Assembly (NCBI GenBank): GCA_014378185.1
Contig: JACMOE010000503.1
Location: 1-5,133, forward strand
Source: Gemmatimonadaceae bacterium
GTDB taxonomy: Bacteria; Gemmatimonadota; Gemmatimonadetes; Gemmatimonadales; Gemmatimonadaceae
Direction: 5' to 3'
Length of the DNA stretch: 5,133 nt
A program made the translations under genes and the position numbers. Position 1 is the stretch's first letter; each line of letters starts with the position of its first letter. Below the pieces are notes generated by a model. That model worked only from the letters and a program-made list of their open reading frames with translations. It was not told the DNA's origin and did no database searches. Below are positions 1 through 5,133 of the stretch, one piece after another.

Positions 1-1142
1 CGCGACTCGATGGTGGTACCACTGACGGTACCGCTGGCAATGAGGTCGCCGGGCCGCAGATTGCAGCCGTTGCTGGCGTGGTGTGCCACAAGTTGCGCCA
101 GGGTCCAGTACATGGACGAAAGACTGCCGATGCTCACGCGCATCGGTGCAACGTTCTCCGCGCGCATGCGCGCCGTGGAGAGCAGCACCTCGAGGGAGAT
201 GGCAAAGCCTCCGGAGCGCTGGTTGCCCTCATCCGTCAGGTAGGGAAGCGGTGCGGGGTCGCCTGGCAGGCGCGGGTAAGCCGGCGTGCGGAATGGTGCG
301 AGCGCATCGAGCGTGATGATCCACGGCGAGACTGACGTGGAGAAATTCTTGGCGAGAAAGGGACCGAGCGGCTGGTACTCCCACGCCTGGATGTCGCGCG
401 CGGACCAGTCGTTCACCAGGCACAGGCCGGCCACGTGCAGCTCCGCGTCGTTGAGGGCGACAGATGTACCGAGCGCATTGCCGCGCCCGATGAACGCGCC
501 GATCTCGAGTTCATAGTCGAGGCGTCGCGTGGGTCCGAAGGTGGGCGCCGCCGCGCCGTCGTCCTTCACCTGGCCGCGAGGCCGCTTCACGGGCGTGCCG
601 CTCGTCACCAGCGACGACGCGCGGCCGTGATAGCCGATGGGCACCCACTTGTAGTTGGGCAGCAGCGCATTGTCCGGCCGGAACATGCTGCCGACGTTGG
701 TGGCGTGGTTGATGGACGCGTAGAAATCCGTATAGTCGCCAACCCGTACCGGCATCAGCAACTCGGCATTACCCATCGGGACGAGCAGGGCGTTCGACAA
801 CGCGCGTGCGCGCCCACCCTGCTGCGAGTCGGCGCGCAGCATGGTGCTGGCCGCAGTGCGCAGCGTGCGGAGCGCGGGCCGCCCCAGGGCGATGAGCGCA
901 TTGAGTGACGCATCGTCGCGACACGCCAGCACCGTGGCGGCCAGCGTGTCGTCGAGAAAGCCCTGCTCCGCGGCGGCCGCCAGGTTGAGGATTTCCGCGC
1001 CGATCGCGATGCCTGGCCGAGGCGACTGCTCGGGCGATTGAAAGAGCCCCAGCGGCAGGTTCTGCAGAGGAAAGTCGGTGTCGAGCGCATGCGCCGACTC
1101 CACCCAGGACTGGAGATCGGCGCGGTGCGTATCGTCGGGCAT
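1..1142 (-). CDS. fahA: Fumarylacetoacetase (partial, C-terminus beyond window edge)
   Basis: Fumarylacetoacetase hydrolyses 4-fumarylacetoacetate to fumarate and acetoacetate, the final step of tyrosine/phenylalanine breakdown through homogentisate, in the cytoplasm. 380 codons are present; animal and bacterial family members have roughly 410-430 residues, so about 40 are missing. The N-terminus (residues about 10-35, SWVESAHALDTDFPLQNLP) is typical of the family and fixes the ATG at 1142. An N-terminal SH3-like domain is followed by the catalytic fold. Equivalents of the mammalian metal and active-site residues, compared from memory, are all visible: D139 and Y141 in DYTDFY, H146 (catalytic base) in NHATNVG, R155, Y171 in GYHGRASS, E211 and E213 in YELEIG, D245, R249 and Q252 in NDWSARDIQ, and K265. 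The last expected metal/active-site glutamate should lie just outside the window. The conserved NGCNLRPGDLIASGTVSG block is intact. There is no clear Shine-Dalgarno; the start lies 5 bases after the SET gene stop, suggesting translational coupling. Confidence 0.97.
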   Translation of the reverse strand, partial: MPDDTHRADLQSWVESAHALDTDFPLQNLPLGLFQSPEQSPRPGIAIGAEILNLAAAAEQGFLDDTLAATVLACRDDASLNALIALGRPALRTLRTAASTMLRADSQQGGRARALSNALLVPMGNAELLMPVRVGDYTDFYASINHATNVGSMFRPDNALLPNYKWVPIGYHGRASSLVTSGTPVKRPRGQVKDDGAAAPTFGPTRRLDYELEIGAFIGRGNALGTSVALNDAELHVAGLCLVNDWSARDIQAWEYQPLGPFLAKNFSTSVSPWIITLDALAPFRTPAYPRLPGDPAPLPYLTDEGNQRSGGFAISLEVLLSTARMRAENVAPMRVSIGSLSSMYWTLAQLVAHHASNGCNLRPGDLIASGTVSGTTIES

Positions 1143-1147
1143 GCGCG

Positions 1148-1747
1148 TCAGGCGGTTTTTGCAGGCGCGAGAATGGAACCGCGACATTTTGCCGCTCCGC
1201 AGCGGCACGCATAGAACTTCTCGTCCGCCGCCGTGTGCTCGTCCGTGCGCTCGTACTGATAGTCGTACAGCAATTCCTCACCGGCCTTGATGTTGCGGCG
1301 CGCCTCGAGGAAGATGCGCTTGCGATCGTCGATCGCCTCGCAGTTGCCATCGCACGAGTGATTGAGGAAGCGCGCGGCATTGCCGTTCACGGCACCATCG
1401 ATCACGACCTTGTCGTCAACGGTGAACAGAAAGGTGTGGTGGCGGCCCATCCTGTCGTCGTCATAGCGCTTGTCGGCGGTACGCCACGAGATGCGCTGGC
1501 CCGTGTATTCCACGATGCGCGTGCCCTTCTTGATCGCCCGGGAGGCGAAGGCGCCGGTACCCTGGATCTTCGAGGTGCGCAGTTCGATGTACGGGTTGGG
1601 CTCCTCCTTCCAGGGATAGCGGGCCAGGATGCCCCGCTTGGCGGTGGAGCGACTGGTGCCGGCCTTCCGTACCGGCTTCGTCCTCGACACCTTCGTGACG
1701 GATCGCTTCGCCTTCTTCGCGCTGCCGAGCTTTTTCTTCGAGGCCAT
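1148..1747 (-). CDS. SET-domain protein-lysine methyltransferase with histone-like basic tail
   Basis: This 199-residue protein has the SET fold of S-adenosylmethionine-dependent protein-lysine methyltransferases. Residues 1-47 form a basic, presumably disordered tail: the first 38 residues hold 10 Lys and 5 Arg, and the first acidic residue is E48. The SET domain spans about 52-166. The GxG motif is GTGAFA (63-68), followed by EYTGQRISW (80-88). The cofactor/pseudoknot motif is RFLNHSC (126-132) and the catalytic-tyrosine strand is GEELLYDYQY (156-165). A post-SET segment, YACRCGAAKCRG (179-190), gives C181, C183 and C188; with C132 this completes the four-cysteine zinc site known from eukaryotic SET enzymes such as DIM-5, so the enzyme looks active. 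The substrate cannot be read from sequence. Bacterial SET proteins such as Chlamydia NUE and Bacillus anthracis BaSET modify histone-like or host histone proteins; here a DNA-associated protein of its own cell, or its own tail, is plausible. The ATG overlaps the upstream stop (TGATG) and no Shine-Dalgarno is seen, so the gene is probably coupled to its upstream neighbour. Confidence 0.95.
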   Translation of the reverse strand: MASKKKLGSAKKAKRSVTKVSRTKPVRKAGTSRSTAKRGILARYPWKEEPNPYIELRTSKIQGTGAFASRAIKKGTRIVEYTGQRISWRTADKRYDDDRMGRHHTFLFTVDDKVVIDGAVNGNAARFLNHSCDGNCEAIDDRKRIFLEARRNIKAGEELLYDYQYERTDEHTAADEKFYACRCGAAKCRGSILAPAKTA

Positions 1748-2283
1748 CAGGTGAGTCCGGGACGTGTCTTGAGGTAGGCATTGGCCGCATGGCGCAGGGC
1801 CAGGAGGGACGACGCTTCGAGTTCGTATTCCATCTGCATGCTGCCCAGGTTCTCCGCACTGTGCTTGCCCGACACGCGTCGACCGAGCGCATCGCAGCCG
1901 GCATGGCGTCGCGCAAACTCACGGCTGGCGTGCCAGAGCGCATTGGCCTTGTGCCACCACGCTTCGTCGCGGTCGGGGAGCACGTGACCCGCCGCCTGCG
2001 AGTACGCCTCGGACAGCTCGGCCAGTGACCCATCGCACATTGCGCAGAGGGCATCGATGTGCTTGTGCTCGAGTTCCGGCTCTTCGCTACCGGACATCCT
2101 GGCGGCGCGATCATGTTGGCGGCAGCATTCGATCGCGGCGTGATACAGCGCATCGGCACGGGATCGAACGGCGAGCATCGGGTCCAGCGGAGGGGCGGCA
2201 GTCGGGCGCGTGGCGTTTGGCATGACGACAGGATCGATGGGCATCAGCCGAGCGGTCGCCCAGCCGCCTTGAAAGATGTCCAT
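1747..2283 (-). CDS. Hypothetical His/Cys-rich helical protein (178 aa)
   Basis: I do not recognise this protein. It has no signal peptide or membrane segment and is probably cytoplasmic. Residues 1-38 are Pro-rich and look unstructured. The rest looks like about four amphipathic helices (roughly 39-62, 70-99, 105-128, 145-172), consistent with a helical bundle. It is unusually rich in possible metal ligands: C53-C54 with H57 (IECCRQHD), H73 and H75 (EHKH), C80 and C83 (CAMC), C130, and histidines at 48, 100, 111, 118, 127, 141 and 165. This composition faintly recalls four-helix Cys-rich copper-storage proteins (DUF326), but their repeated motif is not present and I do not assign it. The start at 2283 is chosen because GGAGAAGG lies 8 bases upstream; an in-frame ATG at 2346 would add 21 residues but has no ribosome site. 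The stop shares one base with the SET gene ATG, which supports the reading frame as a real gene and makes it the first gene of the operon. Confidence 0.75.
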   Translation of the reverse strand: MDIFQGGWATARLMPIDPVVMPNATRPTAAPPLDPMLAVRSRADALYHAAIECCRQHDRAARMSGSEEPELEHKHIDALCAMCDGSLAELSEAYSQAAGHVLPDRDEAWWHKANALWHASREFARRHAGCDALGRRVSGKHSAENLGSMQMEYELEASSLLALRHAANAYLKTRPGLT

Positions 2284-2291
2284 GCACGCAG

Positions 2292-2299
2292 CCTTCTCC
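2292..2299 (-). promoter_or_regulatory. Shine-Dalgarno deciding the start of the hypothetical gene
   Basis: Reading the minus strand, GGAGAAGG sits 8 bases before the ATG at 2283. It is the strongest ribosome-binding site in the window. It lies inside the longer reading frame beginning at 2346, so it argues for the internal start and a 178-residue product. Confidence 0.6.
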
Positions 2300-2351
2300 A
2301 AGTGCCTTGCCGCCAGTAACGTTTCAGGGGACCGCGCGTCGAACATGGAGG

Positions 2352-2367
2352 ACGCCGGCTCCGGCGT
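2352..2367. repeat. GC-rich inverted repeat in the divergent region
   Basis: ACGCCGG and CCGGCGT form a perfect 7-base inverted repeat separated by CT. It lies between the two divergent genes, 34 bases before the plus-strand ATG and 69 bases before the favoured minus-strand start. It could be an operator for a dimeric regulator or a small hairpin in a leader RNA (6-base stem, 4-base loop). In GC-rich DNA a palindrome of this length may also be chance. Confidence 0.35.
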
Positions 2368-2400
2368 TTCCCATCACCTCACTCACTCTTGTGCCGCCAC

Positions 2401-3024
2401 ATGCGCGTGCTTCCGCTCATTGTCCGCTCCGCCCTCGTCGTTCCGGCGCTCGCGACGCTTACCGCCTGCGGCGGCGCTGACTCGACGACCGTCACGCCAA
2501 TCGTCACGCGCGTGACTGTCACGGGCCCGACCACCACGTTGACCGTGGGACAGTTCACAAACCTGTCAGCCGCCGCTTTCGGAACCTCCGGCGCGCAGCT
2601 CACTGGTGTCGGCGCGGCGGCGTGGAGCTCCAGTGCCACCGCCGTCGCGTCTGTGGATCAGGCTGGAAAAGTGACCGGTGTGGGGGCGGGTTCAGCCACG
2701 ATCACCGCTGACATTGCGAACTTGAAGGGATCGTTCACCCTCGCGGTGATTGCTGCGGCAGCGCCATCGAAGGATACCATCTTCACGCCTGGCATCGCGT
2801 TCAGTCCCAATCGGTTGACGGTCAACGCCGGTGCAACCGTCATCTTTGCGCTGGGCTTTGACGGAACGGGGCACGACGTACGATTCGCCGTAGTGAGTGG
2901 CGCGCCGGAGGACATCCCGGTCACGACACGCCAGTACGTCCCTCGCGTCTTTCCCAAGGCAGGCAGCTTTTCCTATATCTGCCCGACCCACCCTGAAATG
3001 ACGGGCGTGATCACGGTACAGTGA
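2401..3024 (+). CDS. Exported lipoprotein: BIG2 Ig-like domain fused to a type 1 copper (cupredoxin) domain
   Basis: This 207-residue protein starts with a lipoprotein signal peptide: Arg at 2 and 9, a hydrophobic core, then the lipobox LTAC with the lipidated cysteine at C23. There is no Asp at +2, so it is probably sent to the outer membrane. Residues about 34-116 match the bacterial Ig-like group 2 pattern (VTVTGPTTTLTVGQ, then WSSSATAVASVDQAGKVTGV and GSATITA), a beta-sandwich spacer or adhesion module. Residues about 127-207 form a small cupredoxin. All type 1 copper ligands are visible: H158 in GTGHDV, then C194, H197 and M200 in YICPTHPEM, followed by TGVITVQ. The Cys-x2-His-x2-Met spacing matches amicyanin-type proteins. 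The likely role is one-electron transfer or copper binding at the cell surface; the redox partner is unknown. ATG 2401 is chosen; an in-frame TTG at 2389 would add four residues. It is a single-gene unit, divergent from block 1 and convergent with block 3. Confidence 0.92.
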   Translation: MRVLPLIVRSALVVPALATLTACGGADSTTVTPIVTRVTVTGPTTTLTVGQFTNLSAAAFGTSGAQLTGVGAAAWSSSATAVASVDQAGKVTGVGAGSATITADIANLKGSFTLAVIAAAAPSKDTIFTPGIAFSPNRLTVNAGATVIFALGFDGTGHDVRFAVVSGAPEDIPVTTRQYVPRVFPKAGSFSYICPTHPEMTGVITVQ

Positions 3025-3026
3025 TC

Positions 3027-3051
3027 GTGCTGCACGTTCCCGCTGCGGCAC
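3027..3051. terminator. Hairpin in the convergent gap, possible bidirectional terminator
   Basis: GTGCTGCA (3027-3034) can pair with TGCGGCAC (3044-3051) as an 8-base stem with one G-T wobble and a 9-base loop. It begins two bases after the plus-strand stop and ends seven bases before the minus-strand stop, where a shared terminator is expected. Neither strand has a T-run after the stem, so it does not qualify as a classic intrinsic terminator. Confidence 0.35.
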
Positions 3052-3058
3052 GCCTTCG

Positions 3059-4375
3059 CTAGCGCGTGGCGCCCCGCATTGTCGCGGTCCATCCCGGAAA
3101 AACCGTTGGCAGGCTGGTGCTGCCAAGGCGATTCTGGACGATCTCGGCCAGAATGTCACGGTAGTCGATAGTGACCTTCAGGTCCTGGCCATTCTCGAGG
3201 TTGGCCTGCGCCAGGCCGGGCCAGCTGTTCACCATGACGCGACCGCCCGCGATGTTCTTGCCCATGGCGAACATCACGGTGCCTCGGCCGTGATCGGTGC
3301 CGTTGCTGCCGTTCTCGCGCGCGTTGCGCCCGAACTCCGACACCGCCACCGCCGTGACGCCATTTGTCGTCGCCGTGGTGATGACGTCCGCATAGAAGGC
3401 CGCCAGGCTGTTGGAGAAATCCTGCATGGTGCGGTACATGGACCCGAAGAGGGGGTCCTGGGCGGAATGCGTATCCCACCCTCCGATGTCGACCTGCGCT
3501 GCCTCGATGCCGATGTCCGCCTTGATGAGGGCGGCCACCGACTTGAGGGCATTCCCGAAGCTCGTGTTGGGGTACACGGCACCGTTTGCCGGCTTGTATG
3601 ACGCGAATCCCACGGTGGCGAGCAGCGCCACCGTGTTCGTGGCATCCAGTGCGGCGGCGTGGACGGGATCGCTTGCCGTACTGTAGTCGTTCTGCAGGAA
3701 GGCGAGTCGCGACCCGGACGTCGCCGCCGTTCCCCCAAGGGAGAAGTTTGCCGGGTTGGAAATGGGCAGGGTCTTTGGCGCGCCCACCAGCGACTTCTGG
3801 AGACCGGCCGCGAGGCCCAAGGCGCGCAGCGGCGCGTTGCTGCGGAGCGGGGGCACGGTGGCGAGATGACGACCGAGCCACCCGGTCACGAGGGCGGGGT
3901 CGTTGGGCTTGCCCACCTCCATGTACCGCTGCGCGTCGAAGTGCGATCGCGAGTTGTTGAACTGCCCCGTCGCATGCACCACCAGCAGGTCCTGCGCGGT
4001 GAACGCGGGGACGAGGCCCGCCATCGCCTGCGGAAAGGCGAAGAAGTTATCCAGCGCGATGCCCTTGGTGGTGGTGGTGCCGGCTGCGTCGGGCCGCGGA
4101 ATGGCGATGGTGGAGCGGCCCGTGTAGTAGGCGGGATCACCGAACGGCACGCACAGCGACAACCCGTCCGCGCCGCCGCGCATGAAGACAGAGAGGATTA
4201 CGTCGCGCGTCGATGCGTGCGACTCCGCGAGCACCACCTTTGGCAGCCACGCCGGGAAGTACGCGGCGGCAACGGCGGCCACGGAACCGGTTGCGGCGGT
4301 ACCCACGAACTGGCGGCGCGACAGCTCGCGATACTCCGTACAGCCGCAGTCTTCTTCGTCCAGATGGATTGTCAT
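3059..4375 (-). CDS. DUF1501 family protein, Tat-exported
   Basis: A complete 438-residue DUF1501 protein. The family is uncharacterised and is grouped by fold with the alkaline phosphatase/sulfatase superfamily. The N-terminus has an 18-residue acidic n-region containing CGC (10-12), then the twin-arginine motif SRRQFVG (19-25) and an Ala-rich hydrophobic stretch to about 44, so it should be exported folded through Tat; cleavage is likely near 50-55. Family signatures follow: FMRGGADGLSLCVPFGDPAYY (64-84, D70), HATGQFNNSRSHFDAQRYME (134-153), DIGGWDTH (296-303), and EFGRNARENGSNGTDHGRG (347-365). The Asp/His residues in these motifs (D70, D301, H303, D361, H362) are candidates for metal or catalytic ligands, by analogy with the superfamily. 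The gene lies 13 bases after the DUF1800 stop, and its GAGG ribosome site (4387-4390) overlaps that stop, so the two are almost certainly one operon. DUF1501 and DUF1800 genes are commonly paired, suggesting a joint task outside the cytoplasm. No substrate is known. Confidence 0.95.
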   Translation of the reverse strand: MTIHLDEEDCGCTEYRELSRRQFVGTAATGSVAAVAAAYFPAWLPKVVLAESHASTRDVILSVFMRGGADGLSLCVPFGDPAYYTGRSTIAIPRPDAAGTTTTKGIALDNFFAFPQAMAGLVPAFTAQDLLVVHATGQFNNSRSHFDAQRYMEVGKPNDPALVTGWLGRHLATVPPLRSNAPLRALGLAAGLQKSLVGAPKTLPISNPANFSLGGTAATSGSRLAFLQNDYSTASDPVHAAALDATNTVALLATVGFASYKPANGAVYPNTSFGNALKSVAALIKADIGIEAAQVDIGGWDTHSAQDPLFGSMYRTMQDFSNSLAAFYADVITTATTNGVTAVAVSEFGRNARENGSNGTDHGRGTVMFAMGKNIAGGRVMVNSWPGLAQANLENGQDLKVTIDYRDILAEIVQNRLGSTSLPTVFPGWTATMRGATR

Positions 4376-4388
4376 GGTGCTGTCGGCC

Positions 4389-5133
4389 TCAATACCACTG
4401 GAAGGAATTGGCGCTCATCGCGAGGGCAAGTGTCTCGCGCACGCGGGCGGCAGAGTAGGTGCCAGCATTCAGGTATGTCGTCAATGCAGTGCGAAGCTGG
4501 GTATCGATTTCCCCGGCGAACAGTCGGGCGTCGATGGCAGCCACGGTCCCCGCGGCCGTGTTTCCCTTCATGAAGGGCGCGGGATCCACGATGGTCTCCC
4601 CCGCCCCCAGCGCCGTGTAGTACGCGGCGTAGTTCCAGCGGGACATCACGTTGCCCGACCAGTATTCCACGGTATCCGGGTACCCGTCTGGCGTGTCCCA
4701 GAGAAACAAGGCCTGCCCGGTGGTGGTGAGCTGGGAGGTGACGTTGGCGAGGTTGGTCACAGTAGGCGTGGACGACCGCATGGATGAAGCGACGAGATGA
4801 AACGGCCGCTTCAGCTTCATGGGTGCCGTGCGGAGCCAGGCAGAGTTGAGCGTGGCGCGGATCATCGCCTTGATGTCGCCACCCGTGCTGGTATAGGTCA
4901 GCGCCACCGCGTCTATTTGGGCGATGGTGGGGGTGTACGAGAGGAACCAGCGCAACATCTTGGTGGCAATGAATCGCGCGGTGCTGGGATGCGCCGCGAG
5001 CAGGTCGAGCATCCGCTCGCCTTCCTTGATCGCCGCCCCACCCACCGATGACGCACTCGCCGGGATCGTGACACCCAGCACCGTCTTCGCCCCGAAATCG
5101 TGCAGGCCGGCATTGAAGAAGAAGTCGCCGCGC
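4389..5133 (-). CDS. DUF1800 family protein (partial, C-terminal half)
   Basis: The reading frame is open from the right window edge to the stop at 4389, giving 247 codons; full-length family members are about 450-600 residues, so the N-terminal half, including any signal peptide, is outside. Recognisable DUF1800 features are, in order: FNAGLHDFGAKTVLG near the window edge, a loop then KEGERMLDLLAAHPSTARFI, KMLRWFLSYTP, the KRPFHLVASSMR segment, DGYPDTVEYWSGNVMSRWNY, and the C-terminal ETLALAMSANSFQWY, which replaces the more usual ending built on ASPEFQ. A valine GTG at 5081 lies inside the conserved KTVLG motif and is not a start. The biochemical role of the family is unknown; its usual partner DUF1501 follows 13 bases downstream. 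The protein is expected to be exported, by analogy with relatives, but the signal cannot be checked here. Confidence 0.93.
   Translation of the reverse strand, partial: RGDFFFNAGLHDFGAKTVLGVTIPASASSVGGAAIKEGERMLDLLAAHPSTARFIATKMLRWFLSYTPTIAQIDAVALTYTSTGGDIKAMIRATLNSAWLRTAPMKLKRPFHLVASSMRSSTPTVTNLANVTSQLTTTGQALFLWDTPDGYPDTVEYWSGNVMSRWNYAAYYTALGAGETIVDPAPFMKGNTAAGTVAAIDARLFAGEIDTQLRTALTTYLNAGTYSAARVRETLALAMSANSFQWY

Larger units (their letters stand above)
2284..2400. promoter_or_regulatory. Divergent intergenic region
   Basis: These 117 bases separate two divergently transcribed genes and must hold, or lie next to, the promoters for both the block 1 operon and the cupredoxin lipoprotein. I see no convincing -35/-10 pair in either direction. 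The least bad minus-strand -10-like match is GTTACT at about 2312-2317, without a credible -35. The plus-strand gene has no Shine-Dalgarno before its ATG. If translation of the minus-strand gene began at 2346, about half of this region would be coding instead. Confidence 0.5.

Noticed and set aside
769..1380. Minus-strand frame of 203 codons spanning the SET and fumarylacetoacetase genes
   Set aside because: Out of frame with both real genes; translation is Arg/Ala-rich low complexity.
1235..1777. Plus-strand open frame of 180 codons opposite the SET gene
   Set aside because: Mirror of a well-supported SET coding sequence; no ribosome site and no recognisable motif.
1461..2159. Minus-strand frame of 232 codons across the hypothetical and SET genes
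   Set aside because: Alternative frame of two better candidates; the chosen 1747-2283 frame ends exactly on the SET start and has a strong ribosome site.
2284..2346. Extended start (ATG 2346) for the hypothetical gene
   Set aside because: No ribosome site precedes it, while GGAGAAGG lies 8 bases before the internal ATG at 2283. Kept only as an alternative.
2389..2400. TTG start four codons before the lipoprotein ATG
   Set aside because: No Shine-Dalgarno for either start, but ATG 2401 gives a normal-length lipoprotein signal peptide.
4067..4078. (GGT)4 triplet repeat inside the DUF1501 gene
   Set aside because: It encodes four threonines in a loop; too short and in-frame to be a phase-variable tract.
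3659..4573. Long plus-strand open frame of 304 codons opposite the DUF1501 gene
   Set aside because: It is antisense to a gene with clear family motifs, its translation is Arg/Gly/His-rich with no domain, and it runs through the DUF1501/DUF1800 junction. High GC makes long shadow frames common.
5079..5081. GTG at 5081 as a start of the DUF1800 gene
   Set aside because: The frame continues upstream to the window edge with typical family sequence (HDFGAKTVLG), so this valine is internal.

Overview
The window is GC-rich, densely coding bacterial DNA. It holds six protein-coding genes in three transcription blocks. The mixture of an exported DUF1800/DUF1501 pair, a lipoprotein with a bacterial Ig-like domain and very high third-position GC would fit Gemmatimonadota or a similar GC-rich, Gram-negative-type, free-living lineage. 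That placement is an inference from gene style and not from any marker gene.

Block 1 (bases 1-2283, minus strand) reads from 2283 down to 1. It is a tightly packed three-gene unit: an unrecognised 178-residue, His/Cys-rich helical protein; a SET-domain lysine methyltransferase with a histone-like basic tail; and fumarylacetoacetase, the last enzyme of tyrosine/homogentisate breakdown, cut off by the window edge. The first two genes overlap by one base (TGATG) and the last two are 5 bases apart, so all three are probably co-transcribed and translationally coupled.

Block 2 (2401-3024, plus strand) is a single gene. It encodes an exported lipoprotein in which a BIG2 (Ig-like) domain is fused to a small blue-copper (cupredoxin) domain with all four type 1 copper ligands visible. 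It is divergent from block 1 across a 117-base intergenic region that carries a GC-rich inverted repeat.

Block 3 (3059-5133, minus strand) is an exported pair. A DUF1800 protein (C-terminal half only; the gene runs off the right edge) is followed after 13 bases by a complete DUF1501 protein with a twin-arginine signal. Genes of these two families are often adjacent in bacteria and their function is unknown. Block 3 converges on block 2 over a 34-base gap that contains a hairpin.

The items most worth a second look are the SET protein, whose own tail resembles the histone H3 tail and whose gene is coupled to a catabolic enzyme gene; the BIG2-cupredoxin fusion; and the uncharacterised DUF1800/DUF1501 pair. 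No tRNA, rRNA, CRISPR array, insertion sequence or attachment site was seen.
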